Positions 1 through 8,534 of a stretch of DNA of 24,013 nt are shown piece by piece; positions within the stretch are counted from its first letter, which is position 1, and each line of letters starts with the position of its first letter. Below the pieces are notes generated by a model. It was not told where the DNA came from, searched no databases, and worked only from the letters and a program-made list of their open reading frames with translations. The DNA is taken from assembly GCA_934277845.1 (NCBI GenBank), contig CAKQVV010000014.1, forward strand, positions 1-24,013. Reading direction: 5' to 3'. Origin of the DNA: an uncultured Clostridia bacterium. Its GTDB lineage: Bacteria; Bacillota; Clostridia; Christensenellales; Pumilibacteraceae. The translations under genes and the position numbers were made by a program.

Positions 1-48
1 CGTACTACTAGGGAGTTTACCGATGAAATCGCTGATTTTTGTCCGTAA
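1..48 (+). CDS. Possible C-terminal end of a plus-strand gene, cut by the window edge
   Basis: Frame 1 from the first base reads fifteen residues (RTTREFTDEIADFCP) and then TAA at 46-48. The peptide is hydrophilic, as protein tails often are. A terminator-like hairpin with a T-run follows at 55-86 on the same strand, which would suit the end of a plus-strand gene converging on the purine operon. Fifteen codons are too few to identify a family or to exclude a chance open frame, so no function is assigned. Confidence 0.25.
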   Translation, partial: RTTREFTDEIADFCP

Positions 49-54
49 AAATAA

Positions 55-86
55 TCGGTATCGGTGAACGCCGAGCCGGCTTTTTT
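55..86 (+). terminator. Plus-strand intrinsic terminator candidate
   Basis: Bases 56-59 (CGGT) pair with 75-78 (GCCG), A60 bulges out, and 61-65 (TCGGT) pair with 70-74 (GCCGA) around a GAAC loop. Two of the pairs are G-T. T81-T86 follow two bases later. It would end transcription of a plus-strand gene entering from the left edge. The bulge and wobble pairs make it only moderately convincing. Confidence 0.45.
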
Positions 87-94
87 CTTCGTTT

Positions 95-138
95 GAAAAA
101 AAGAAGTATTACGAAAAGATACTCTTTCCGTAATACTT
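95..138 (-). terminator. Intrinsic terminator of the purine operon
   Basis: Bases 104-113 and 129-138 form a perfect 10-bp stem (AAGTATTACG with CGTAATACTT). One mismatch follows, then five more pairs and a 3-nt loop. Read on the minus strand the hairpin is followed at once by C and then seven T residues (positions 102-96). The plus-strand side has no comparable T-run, so this terminator points leftward. It lies about 180 bases beyond the purL stop codon and is the best candidate end of the purECFMNHDL transcript. Confidence 0.75.
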
Positions 139-170
139 TCAATCTTAAAAGTTAATTTCGTTCTTGTTGT

Positions 171-210
171 AGGGGATCCTCACGCTCACTTCGTTCGCTC
201 AGGATGACGG
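171..210. repeat. Dispersed REP-like repeat sequence
   Basis: The stretch starts GGGGATCCT and ends CAGGATGACGG, with two CGCTCA copies (183-188 and 195-200) between. ATCCT and AGGAT can pair as a 5-bp stem closing a GC-rich loop. From general knowledge, close variants of this motif (GTCATCCTGAGCG...GGATCC in the other orientation) are scattered through intergenic regions of many bacterial genomes. Only one copy lies in this window, so its repeat status is recalled, not shown. It sits in the AT-rich spacer between convergent transcription units, a usual place for such elements. Confidence 0.5.
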
Positions 211-269
211 GATAAAACGAAAAACTACTCGTTATATTTATAATAAACTTATCTGAATATTTACACAAA

Positions 270-315
270 TAACCTTATTCCCAAAATTAAGGTTACAGGA
301 GCAAATTAGTGCTCC
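270..315 (-). terminator. Pair of stem-loops just after the purL stop
   Basis: The first stem-loop starts right after the purL TAA on the minus strand: 298-303 (GGAGCA) pairs perfectly with 310-315 (TGCTCC) around a 6-nt loop. The second has a perfect 8-bp stem, 270-277 (TAACCTTA) with 288-295 (TAAGGTTA), and a 10-nt loop. It is followed on the minus strand by TTTGTGT, a weak U-tract. The pair may act as a first weak terminator or as a 3'-end stabiliser ahead of the stronger terminator at 95-138. Confidence 0.4.
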
Positions 316-3300
316 TTACTTGAAATATTTTACTCCGCTGCGGAACACGTTCATGTCGAAGTCGCCGGGCACGTTGAGATACAATCCCCGTTGCCAGCGT
401 TCGGTATGCCCCATCTTGCCCAGGACTCTGCCGTCGGGCGAGATAATGCCCTCGACAGCCATGACCGAGCCGTTGGGATTGAAGGGCGAGTGCATGGTGA
501 CGCGCCCGTCGTTATCTACGTACTGCGTGGCGATCTGCCCGTTCGCGGCGAGTTTTTCAAAGTCGGCAATGCTGCAAACGAACTTGCCTTCGCCGTGGCT
601 GACGGGAACGGCGAACGTGTCGCCGGGCTTGAAATCGCACAGCCAGGGCGACTTGTTCGTCGCGACGCGCACGTTCACGACGGTGGAAACGTGGCGGGCG
701 ATATTGTTGAACGTAAGCGTGGGACTATTTTTGCCGCGCGCGGAAACGTGTCCGTCGGGAAGAAGTCCGAGTTTTATGAGCGCCTGGAAACCGTTGCAAA
801 TGCCGATCGCAAGACCGTCGCGGCGATAAAGCAGGTTTTCGACCGCTTCGGTCAGCGCGGGGCTGAGGAACGTATTGACGATGAACTTGCCGCTACCGTC
901 CGGCTCGTCGCCGCCGGAGAAGCCGCCGGGGAACGCGATGATCTGCGCCGCGTCGATGCGTTTTTTCATCTCGGCGATCGAATACTCTATGTCGGCGGGC
1001 GTGACGTTTTTCATCACGAAAATATCCGCCGTCGCGCCTTCTCGCTCGAACGCGCGCGCCATGTCGTACTCGCAGTTCGTGCCGGGGAAAACGGGTATGA
1101 ATACTCTGGGTTTCGCAACCGGAGTCTTTGCCTTGTAAACGGTGCCGGCGTCGAACGAAACGGCTTTCGCCTCGCCGTCCGCTTTCGCCGTGGTGGGATA
1201 AACCGTTTCGAGTTTCGCGGTGAACGCTCCGATAAGTTCGTCCACGGTGGTTTCGCCGTCGCCGATAACGACCTTGCCACCCTCGGTAACTTCGCCGACG
1301 AGCGTCGCGCAGTCATCGAGGTTTTCGTCGGTGAGCGCAACGATATTGCCGAAAAGCGGACGGAACAGATCGGACGAAACGCCGAGTTTCGCCCCGAAAC
1401 CGCTGCCGACGATCGACTTTGCCACAGCCGTGGCAAAGCCGCCCTCTTCGACGACCGCCGAGCGGACGATCTTCTTTTCTTCTATAAGTTCCGCAACCTT
1501 GTCGAACACCTTGCACGCGCCGGCGAAATCGGGATAGCCGTACTCGTCGCGGGCGATATCGAACACGTAAAGTTTACCTGTGCGGTCGAACACGTCGGAA
1601 ATTATCGTTTCGTCGCCGGTCACGCCCATCGCGAACGAAATCAGCGTGGGTGGAACGTCGATATGCTCGAAAGTGCCGCTCATGCTGTCCTTGCCGCCGA
1701 TCGCGCCCGTTTTAAGTCCGAGTTGGGCTTCCATCGCGCCGAGAAGTGCCGCAAGCGGCTCGCCCCAACGCTTCGGATCGTTGCCGAGTCGTTTGAAAAA
1801 CTCCTGTAGCGAAAGACGGATCGTGTCGCGTCTGACGCCTGCGGACGCGAGTTTTGCAACCGACGCAAGCACCGAATACGCCGCGCCGATAAACGGCGAG
1901 GTTTTCATAAGGCGCGGATAGCACGCATAAGACGACGCGGTAACGGTGTGCGTAAATCCGGCAACGGGCGGCTTGGATGCCATGACCGTGGACGGCGTGA
2001 GTTGGTTTACGCCGCCGAACGGCATAAACACGCTCGCCGCGCCGATGCTGCCGTCGAAAGTTTCGCCCATTCCCTTTTGCGAGCACACGTCGAGACGGTT
2101 AAGTTCCGCTTTCAGCGCGCCGACGTAATCGCCTTTTTCGACGTACTTTGCGGCGTACTCGTCCGTTTCGGCGAAATAATTTACGCCGTCGTCATCGACG
2201 ATCGCGTCCGCAGTCTGCTTGACACCGTTGGTATCGAGAAAATCGCGGGAAATATCGACTATCGTTTCGTCGCCGTAGAACATGGTGAGGCGTTTGTCCT
2301 TCTTGACTACCGCCGCTTTGACCGCTTTGAGGTTTTCTTTCTCCGCCAGTTCGATGAATTTGTCCGCGTCCTCGGGCTTGACCATCACCGCCATGCGCTC
2401 CTGGCTCTCGGAAATCGCGAGTTCGGTGGCGGTCAGTCCGTCGTACTTCTTATTCACGCGGTCGAGATAAATGTCCAGACCGTCGCTGAGTTCGCCGATA
2501 GCGACGCAAACGCCGCCCGCGCCGAAGTCGTTGCATTTAATAATAAGTTTCGCCGCCTCCGGATTGCGGAAAAGACGTTGAAGTTTTCTCTCTTCCGGCG
2601 GATTGCCCTTCTGCACTTCCGCGCCGCATGTTTCGACGGACTTCGCCGTGTGCGACTTGCTGCTGCCGGTCGCGCCGCCGCAACCGTCGCGCCCCGTATC
2701 GCCGCCGACGAGCAGAATGACGTCGCCGGGCTGCGGTTTTTCTCTTCTGACGTTAGCCGCAGGCGCGCCGCCGATGACGTAACCGGTTTCCAGGCGTTTC
2801 GCCTTATATCCTTCGTCGAACATCTCGTGAACGCCGCCCGTCGCAAGTCCGATCTGGTTGCCGTAGGACGAAAAACCGGCAAGCGCGGTCCTGGAAATCA
2901 CGCGCTGGGGAAGTTTGCCCGGAATCGTCTTGGAAAAGTCCTCGGTAATATCCGCCGCGCCCGTCACGCGCATCGCCTGATAAACATAGGTTCTGCCCGA
3001 CAGCGGATCGCGGATCGCGCCGCCGAGACAGGTCGCCGCGCCGCCGAACGGTTCGATTTCCGTCGGGTGGTTGTGCGTTTCGTTCTTGAACATGATCAGC
3101 CAGTCTTCCGGTTTTCCGTCCACGTCCAGCGTGACTTTCACCGAGCAGGCGTTGATCTCGTCCGATTCGTCGAGGTTATTAAGGTATCCTTCTTTTTTCA
3201 GTACTTTCGCCGCGATCGTCGCCACGTCCATAAGGCAGGCGTACTTGTCGGGGCGCGTCGCGTAAAGACTGCGGAAAATCGCGCGGTAATCGTCGAGCGC

Positions 3301-4026
3301 AGCCTGAATATGCGGGTTCGGCGACTTGACCGTCACGTTCTCGAGATGCGTCAGGAACGTGGTGTGACGGCAGTGATCCGACCAGTATGTATCTATGACT
3401 TTGATTTCGGTAAGCGTCGGATTGCGCTTTTCGCTCTTGAAATAATCGCGCACGAATTCAAGATCGGCGTAGGTCATTGCAAACCCGAAGCCGTCGTAAA
3501 ACTTTTTGAGTTCTTCGTCGGTTAAGCCTATAAGATCGAGTTCGACGCGCATCTTCGTCTTTTCGGCGGGTTTGCGGGCGAGCGTCGCGGGAAGTTCCGC
3601 ACCGCCCTCTTTGCTGTCGACGGGGTTAATGAGATATTTCTTTATTTTTTCGAGATCGCCGTCGGTCACGCCGCCGAAAGCGTAGACGGTGGCGCATTTG
3701 ACGATCGGGCGCACGCCGCCTGTCAGGAACTGCACGCACTGCGCCGCCGAGTCCGCGCGCTGATCGTACTGTCCGTCCAGAAACTCGACGACCAGTACTT
3801 TGTCCGTGCCGAAATCGGGATTTTCGTAAACTTCGTCCACCATCGGCTCGGAAAAAACCGAAGTAACCGCGCGGTCGAAATCGGCTTTGTCCAGTCCTTC
3901 GACGTCATAGCGGATCAGTTTTCTCACACTTTCTATTTTCACGCCGAGCAGCACCGCGAGTTCTTCTTTCAGTTTCCCGGTGCCGGCGTAACGCGTCTGT
4001 TTTTCTGCGTAAATTCGATATACCAT
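316..4026 (-). CDS. purL: Phosphoribosylformylglycinamidine synthase, single chain
   Basis: This enzyme makes FGAM from FGAR, ATP and glutamine, the fourth step of purine synthesis, in the cytosol. The 1236-residue chain matches the large single-chain form in which synthase and glutaminase are fused, so no separate PurS or PurQ is expected. SDHCRHTTF lies at residues 216-224 and the FKNETHNHPTEIEPFGG block at 313-329. The C-terminal glutaminase domain starts near FPGTNCE and has the nucleophile in GICNGFQ (Cys1077) with His1207 and Glu1209 in GHTERW as the rest of the triad. The start ATG has AAGGAGAAAACA in front, and this ribosome site overlaps the purD stop region (10-nt gap). It is the last gene of the purine operon. 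The 472- and 525-codon open frames on the opposite strand are antisense shadows of its GC-rich codons. Confidence 0.98.
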   Translation of the reverse strand: MVYRIYAEKQTRYAGTGKLKEELAVLLGVKIESVRKLIRYDVEGLDKADFDRAVTSVFSEPMVDEVYENPDFGTDKVLVVEFLDGQYDQRADSAAQCVQFLTGGVRPIVKCATVYAFGGVTDGDLEKIKKYLINPVDSKEGGAELPATLARKPAEKTKMRVELDLIGLTDEELKKFYDGFGFAMTYADLEFVRDYFKSEKRNPTLTEIKVIDTYWSDHCRHTTFLTHLENVTVKSPNPHIQAALDDYRAIFRSLYATRPDKYACLMDVATIAAKVLKKEGYLNNLDESDEINACSVKVTLDVDGKPEDWLIMFKNETHNHPTEIEPFGGAATCLGGAIRDPLSGRTYVYQAMRVTGAADITEDFSKTIPGKLPQRVISRTALAGFSSYGNQIGLATGGVHEMFDEGYKAKRLETGYVIGGAPAANVRREKPQPGDVILLVGGDTGRDGCGGATGSSKSHTAKSVETCGAEVQKGNPPEERKLQRLFRNPEAAKLIIKCNDFGAGGVCVAIGELSDGLDIYLDRVNKKYDGLTATELAISESQERMAVMVKPEDADKFIELAEKENLKAVKAAVVKKDKRLTMFYGDETIVDISRDFLDTNGVKQTADAIVDDDGVNYFAETDEYAAKYVEKGDYVGALKAELNRLDVCSQKGMGETFDGSIGAASVFMPFGGVNQLTPSTVMASKPPVAGFTHTVTASSYACYPRLMKTSPFIGAAYSVLASVAKLASAGVRRDTIRLSLQEFFKRLGNDPKRWGEPLAALLGAMEAQLGLKTGAIGGKDSMSGTFEHIDVPPTLISFAMGVTGDETIISDVFDRTGKLYVFDIARDEYGYPDFAGACKVFDKVAELIEEKKIVRSAVVEEGGFATAVAKSIVGSGFGAKLGVSSDLFRPLFGNIVALTDENLDDCATLVGEVTEGGKVVIGDGETTVDELIGAFTAKLETVYPTTAKADGEAKAVSFDAGTVYKAKTPVAKPRVFIPVFPGTNCEYDMARAFEREGATADIFVMKNVTPADIEYSIAEMKKRIDAAQIIAFPGGFSGGDEPDGSGKFIVNTFLSPALTEAVENLLYRRDGLAIGICNGFQALIKLGLLPDGHVSARGKNSPTLTFNNIARHVSTVVNVRVATNKSPWLCDFKPGDTFAVPVSHGEGKFVCSIADFEKLAANGQIATQYVDNDGRVTMHSPFNPNGSVMAVEGIISPDGRVLGKMGHTERWQRGLYLNVPGDFDMNVFRSGVKYFK

Positions 4027-4036
4027 TGTTTTCTCC

Positions 4037-5284
4037 TTAAACTCTGCCGATGTCCGAGCGGTAACGCGCGCCCTCGAACTTTATCTTGCCGATCTCGCGG
4101 TAGACGATCTTTCTCGCTTCTTCGATATTGTCCGCGACCGCCGTGACGTCGAACACTCTGCCGCCGTTCGTGACGAGCACGCCGTCTTTTACTGCCGTGC
4201 CGGCGTGATAAAGCGTAACGCCGTCGAGATCGCCGATCGTGATCGGATAACCCTTGACTACGTTTTCGGGGTATCCGCCGCTCGCTACGACCACGGTAAA
4301 GCCGGTTTTATTCAGCCACTCTATGGGCGTAGTATCGAGAGTACCGTCGATGCAGGCATCCACGATTTCGACGAGGTCGGTTTTTAATAGCGGCAACACC
4401 GCTTCCGCCTCGGGATCGCCGAAACGCGAGTTGTATTCGATCACTTTGACTCCCTTTGCGGTCATCATCAGTCCGAAATAAATAACGCCCTTATAAATAA
4501 CGCCGTCGGCGCGAAGCCCCTCGATCGTGGGAATAAAGATATTCTTTTCCGCCTCGGCGAAAAGTTCGGGCGTAAAGTACGGCGAGGGCGCGAACGCTCC
4601 CATGCCACCGGTATTGAGCCCTTCGTCGCCGTCGTAAGCGCGCTTGTGGTCCTGCGAGGACGGCATGCATTTCACGGTCTTGCCGTCGGTGAAAGCTAAA
4701 ACGGTGACTTCCCTGCCCGTCAGGAACTCCTCGACGACCACGGTATTGCCGCTGTCGCCGAACGCGCGGTCGAGCATGAGTTTTTTCAGTCCTTCTTCGG
4801 CTTCGGGTTCGGACTTACAGATCAGCACGCCTTTGCCGAGCGCGAGTCCGTCGGCTTTGAGCACCAGCGGATAATCGGCGGTTTTAATATAACCGAGCGC
4901 GGTTTCATAGTCGGAAAAGCACTCGTAAGCGGCGGTAGGTATACCGTGACGGCGCATAAAATCTTTCGAGTACGCTTTGCTGCCCTCCAGCCTGGCGGCG
5001 GCTTTGACGGGACCGAACGCGCGCACGCCGATTCTATTCAGTTCGTCCACAAGTCCCAGACTCAGCGGATCGTCGGGCGCGACGAAAACGAGGTCGATAT
5101 TATGCTCTTTCACAGCCGCTTTCACCCGCCCGAAATCCGTCGCCTTGCCGTCAAGGCAAATCGCGTCCTCCGCGATACCGGCGTTACCCGGCAAACAGTA
5201 AAGCGCGTCCGTTTTTTTGCTTTCTTTCAGTTTTTTGACGATGGCGTGTTCTCTCCCGCCGCCGCCTATCACGAGAATATTCAT
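4037..5284 (-). CDS. purD: Phosphoribosylamine-glycine ligase (GAR synthetase)
   Basis: PurD joins glycine to phosphoribosylamine using ATP, the second step of the pathway. The 415-residue length is normal for the family. GGGGREH at residues 7-13 and LPGNAGI at 31-37 mark the N-terminal domain. The ATP-grasp part shows KADGLALGKG at 143-152, NTGGMGAF at 224-231 and NSRFGDPEAEA further on. The stretch VAPDDPLSLGLVDEL near residue 69 replaces the more familiar VAPAGPEVPLA form; I believe this variant occurs in other clostridial PurD proteins. The start ATG has GGAGAA eight bases upstream. A 54-nt gap separates it from purH, and purL follows after 10 nt. Confidence 0.97.
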   Translation of the reverse strand: MNILVIGGGGREHAIVKKLKESKKTDALYCLPGNAGIAEDAICLDGKATDFGRVKAAVKEHNIDLVFVAPDDPLSLGLVDELNRIGVRAFGPVKAAARLEGSKAYSKDFMRRHGIPTAAYECFSDYETALGYIKTADYPLVLKADGLALGKGVLICKSEPEAEEGLKKLMLDRAFGDSGNTVVVEEFLTGREVTVLAFTDGKTVKCMPSSQDHKRAYDGDEGLNTGGMGAFAPSPYFTPELFAEAEKNIFIPTIEGLRADGVIYKGVIYFGLMMTAKGVKVIEYNSRFGDPEAEAVLPLLKTDLVEIVDACIDGTLDTTPIEWLNKTGFTVVVASGGYPENVVKGYPITIGDLDGVTLYHAGTAVKDGVLVTNGGRVFDVTAVADNIEEARKIVYREIGKIKFEGARYRSDIGRV

Positions 5285-5338
5285 TTATTCTTCTCCGTTA
5301 TTTTCGGTAGGGTTTGCCCGGACTTTTGCCCGTGTCGA

Positions 5339-6868
5339 TCAGTGTTTGAAGTGGCGTTCGCCGGTAAAGCACATGGCTATTCCGCGCGCGTTGCAGGCGT
5401 CTATGCTGTCCTTGTCGCGGATACTTCCGCCCGGCTGAACGATTGCGGTAACGCCTGCTTCCGCAGCCGCTTCCACGCAGTCGGAAAACGGAAAGAACGC
5501 GTCGGACGCGAGCACCGAGCCGACGGTGCTTTCGTTGCTGTGCTCGATCGCCTGCTTCGCCGCCCAGATGCGGTTGGTCTGTCCCACGCCGATGCCCAGC
5601 GTGCGCTTGTCTTTGGCAAGGACGATCGCGTTGGACTTGCAATGCTTGACGACTTTCATCGCGAACTTCATGGTTTCTTCTTCCGCCGCGGACGGTGCTT
5701 TCTCCGTCACGACTTCCGATTTTTCGTAAACGGTGCGGTCGGCTTCCTGCACGATAAGTCCGCCGTAAACTTTCTTGAATTCCATGACGCCGGCGGGATT
5801 TTTCTTCGCCACGTCACCGAGTTTAAGCACTCTGAGGTTAACTTTCTTTTTCAGTACTTCGAGCGCGTCGGGAGTAAAGTCGGGCGCGATGACGATTTCG
5901 AGGAAGATCTTAACCATTTCCTCCGCCGTAGCCTTGTCTACGGTGTCGTTGATCGCCACGATTCCGCCGAAAATCGATACGGGATCGGCGGCGTAAGCGG
6001 CCTTGTACGCCTCGAGAACGGTGGGCGCGGAAGCCACTCCGCAGGGGTTGGCGTGCTTGACGGCGACGACGGTGGTTTCGTCGAATTCTTTCAATAATTC
6101 GATCGCGCCGTTCGCGTCGTTGATATTATTATAGGACAGTTGTTTACCGTTGAGTTGCTCGGCGTTGATGAGCGAATTATAAACGGGCAACGCTTCGCCG
6201 TAAACCGCGGCTTTCTGATGTGGGTTTTCGCCGTAACGCATCTGTTCTTTCTTCTCGTAGGCGAGCGTAAGCTGATCCGGAAACTCTATGCCCAGTTGCT
6301 TTTCGAGATAGTTCGAGATGAGAGTGTCGTACACCGCGGTGTGACGATAAACCTTGAACATAAGGTACTTGCGGGTTTCGATACTCACGCCGCCGTTCTC
6401 CATTTCGGCAAAAACCTTTTCGTAATCCGCGGGATCGACCACTACCACCACGTCCTGATAGTTTTTCGCCGCCGAGCGCAGCATCGTGGGCCCGCCGATG
6501 TCGATGTTTTCCACCGCTTCGGCAAACTCCGCACCGCGCATGATCGTCTGCTTGAACGGATACAGATTGACGATGACCACGTCGATGGTATTCACTCCCA
6601 GTTTTTCCAGTTGCGCCATGTGCTCGGGGTTGTTTCTCATGGCTAAAAGCCCCGCGTGAACCATGGGGTGAAGCGTCTTCACTCTGCCGTCGAGACACTC
6701 GGGAAATCCGGTGATCTCGCTGATATTGACAGTCTTTAAGCCGGCGTTTTTCAGCGCGGTTTCCGTGCCGCCGGTGGATATGATTTCATAGCCGAGTTTT
6801 TCCAAGCGTTTTGCGACTTCCACCACTCCGGTCTTGTCGGACACGCTGATAAGTGCTCTTTTTTTCAT
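5339..6868 (-). CDS. purH: Bifunctional AICAR transformylase / IMP cyclohydrolase
   Basis: PurH performs the last two steps to IMP: formyl transfer from 10-formyl-tetrahydrofolate to AICAR, then ring closure. The N-terminal cyclohydrolase (MGS-like) domain shows SDKTG at residues 10-14, STGGT at 31-35 and GRVKTLHP at 61-68. The transformylase domain has YGENPHQ near 212 and the catalytic pair Lys271-His272 in KHANPCG, matching Lys267/His268 of the E. coli enzyme. It ends with QPGGSIRD and CFTGERHFKH, the usual family tail. Length (509) is normal. The start ATG has AAGGAG nine bases upstream. The 56-nt gap to purN contains a long A-tract on the coding strand. PurH also consumes the AICAR released by the histidine operon next door. 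Confidence 0.98.
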   Translation of the reverse strand: MKKRALISVSDKTGVVEVAKRLEKLGYEIISTGGTETALKNAGLKTVNISEITGFPECLDGRVKTLHPMVHAGLLAMRNNPEHMAQLEKLGVNTIDVVIVNLYPFKQTIMRGAEFAEAVENIDIGGPTMLRSAAKNYQDVVVVVDPADYEKVFAEMENGGVSIETRKYLMFKVYRHTAVYDTLISNYLEKQLGIEFPDQLTLAYEKKEQMRYGENPHQKAAVYGEALPVYNSLINAEQLNGKQLSYNNINDANGAIELLKEFDETTVVAVKHANPCGVASAPTVLEAYKAAYAADPVSIFGGIVAINDTVDKATAEEMVKIFLEIVIAPDFTPDALEVLKKKVNLRVLKLGDVAKKNPAGVMEFKKVYGGLIVQEADRTVYEKSEVVTEKAPSAAEEETMKFAMKVVKHCKSNAIVLAKDKRTLGIGVGQTNRIWAAKQAIEHSNESTVGSVLASDAFFPFSDCVEAAAEAGVTAIVQPGGSIRDKDSIDACNARGIAMCFTGERHFKH

Positions 6869-6924
6869 TACGATCGTTTCTCCTTATCCGTTATATTTTT
6901 GACGATTGATTGTTTTTTTTTGTT

Positions 6925-7506
6925 TTATTCTTTGCAAAGCCTTGCCACGACTTCGGGCAGAAGTTCGTGTTCGACCTCTAAAACGCGTTTTTGCAAGGTT
7001 TCCGGGGTATCGCCGGGTAAAACTTTCACCTTTCTCTGCTCGATGATCTTGCCCGTGTCCGTACCCTCGTCCACGAAATGCACGGTCGCGCCCGACTCGG
7101 TTTCGCCGGCGGCGATAACCGCTTCGTGTACGCGCATACCGTAGTAGCCCGCGCCGCAGAACTTGGGGATAAGCGACGGGTGAATATTGACGATCCTGTC
7201 CCGGAACGCGCCGACGATATTCGGCGTAAGCACCGTAAGATAGCCGGCAAGAATTATGAGATCCACGCCCTTCTCTTTCAGGACGGGAATCAGCGCGTCG
7301 TACATTTTTTCCACGCTCTCGTAATCCTTTTTGCGATAAACCGCCGTTTCTATGCCGTTTTGTTTCGCTCGTTCTATCGCGTAAATATCTGGACGCGAGG
7401 CGACGAGCAAGACGATCTTGCCGTCGATTCTGCCCGAATTTACGCCGTCGATCACGCTCTGAAAATCCGTGCCGCCGCCGCTGGCGAAAACGCACAGTCT
7501 TTTCAT
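6925..7506 (-). CDS. purN: GAR transformylase, 10-formyl-THF dependent
   Basis: PurN formylates GAR to FGAR with 10-formyl-tetrahydrofolate, the third step. The catalytic residues are visible: Asn107 and His109 in NIHPSL, and Asp146 in HFVDEGTDTG, equivalent to Asn106, His108 and Asp144 in E. coli. The N-terminus reads FASGGGTDFQ, the phosphate-binding loop. At 193 residues the length is somewhat under the E. coli enzyme but complete. The ATG overlaps the purM stop in an ATGA junction, implying translational coupling. Having PurN here means the pathway does not depend on the formate-using PurT. Confidence 0.97.
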   Translation of the reverse strand: MKRLCVFASGGGTDFQSVIDGVNSGRIDGKIVLLVASRPDIYAIERAKQNGIETAVYRKKDYESVEKMYDALIPVLKEKGVDLIILAGYLTVLTPNIVGAFRDRIVNIHPSLIPKFCGAGYYGMRVHEAVIAAGETESGATVHFVDEGTDTGKIIEQRKVKVLPGDTPETLQKRVLEVEHELLPEVVARLCKE

Positions 7507-8519
7507 AAAATCACGCCCTTGCCGGGCACGACTTCGCCGAGGCGCACGGGATCTTCGCCCAGGTTTTTCAGCGTTTCGATCGCCTTTTCTTCGTCCGATT
7601 TATCCACGGCGAGTACCATGCCGATGCCCATGTTGAACGTATTGCACATTTTCTCGTAGGGAATATCCGCGCGGCGCTGAATTTCACGGAAAAGCGCGGG
7701 GAGCTCGTAGGAATCGCGGTCGATCTTCGCCGCCAGACCTTCGGGCAGTATTCTCGGGATGTTCTCGATAAAGCCGCCGCCCGTAATATGAGCAATGCCC
7801 TTGATTTTCACCTTTTCGATAAGCGCGAGCACGGTCTTGACGTAAATTCTGGTAGGCGTAAGCAGTACTTCCGCAGGCACGCCGCCGATAGCGTCGCAGT
7901 ACTCGTACGTCGCTTTGTCATCCGCGGGGAAAAGTTTTCTCACCAGCGAATATCCGTTCGAATGCACGCCCGACGAACGCAAGCCGATCAGACGATCGCC
8001 CGCCTTGATGTCCGCGCCGTTGATCACCTTGTCGCGCTTTGCGATACCCACCGAGAAACCGGCGAGGTCGAATTCGTCCTCGGGGTAAAACCCGGGCATT
8101 TCCGCGGTTTCGCCGCCGATGAGCGCGCAACCCGCCTGACGACAGCCTTCCGCAACGCCCTTCACTATATCGGCTACCTTTTCGGGCACGAGTTTGCCGA
8201 GCGCGATATAGTCGAGGAACATAAGCGGTTTCGCGCCCTGACACACGATGTCGTTGACGCACATTGCCACGCAGTCGATGCCCACGGTGTCGTTCTTGCC
8301 GGTAGCGAACGCGTATTTGAGTTTGGTGCCCACGCCGTCGGTGCCGGCAACCAGCACGTCGCCCGTCGGACTGTCGTCGAGAGCGTAGAATCCGCCGAAA
8401 CTGCCGAGATCGCCCACGACGTTCTCGTCATAGGTCGAGCGGACGTATTCTTTCATCATTTTAACCGCGCTGTAACCCGCTTCCACGTCTACTCCGGCGG
8501 TCTTGTAATCGATTGCCAT
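7503..8519 (-). CDS. purM: AIR synthetase (FGAM cyclo-ligase)
   Basis: PurM closes the imidazole ring, turning FGAM into AIR with ATP (fifth step). The 338 residues start MAIDYKTAGVDVEAGYSAV and carry TDGVGTKLKYA, GGETAEMPGFY and HITGGGFIENIPRILP, all signature blocks of the PurM family. The start ATG is preceded by AAAAGGAGAAAATT. PurF ends 15 nt upstream and purN overlaps its stop by 4 nt. Nothing is missing or unusual. Confidence 0.98.
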   Translation of the reverse strand: MAIDYKTAGVDVEAGYSAVKMMKEYVRSTYDENVVGDLGSFGGFYALDDSPTGDVLVAGTDGVGTKLKYAFATGKNDTVGIDCVAMCVNDIVCQGAKPLMFLDYIALGKLVPEKVADIVKGVAEGCRQAGCALIGGETAEMPGFYPEDEFDLAGFSVGIAKRDKVINGADIKAGDRLIGLRSSGVHSNGYSLVRKLFPADDKATYEYCDAIGGVPAEVLLTPTRIYVKTVLALIEKVKIKGIAHITGGGFIENIPRILPEGLAAKIDRDSYELPALFREIQRRADIPYEKMCNTFNMGIGMVLAVDKSDEEKAIETLKNLGEDPVRLGEVVPGKGVIL

Positions 8520-8534
8520 AATTTTCTCCTTTTC

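Noticed and set aside
391..3525. Long plus-strand open frames of 472 and 525 codons opposite purL
   Set aside because: They lie fully antisense to a confidently assigned gene, are rich in Arg, Ala and Val as expected of complement codons in GC-rich DNA, and show no recognisable family.
6901..6924. Long A-tract on the coding strand between purN and purH
   Set aside because: It follows the purN stop with no preceding hairpin, and on the coding strand it is A-rich, not U-rich, so it is not a terminator. It is probably a simple spacer.
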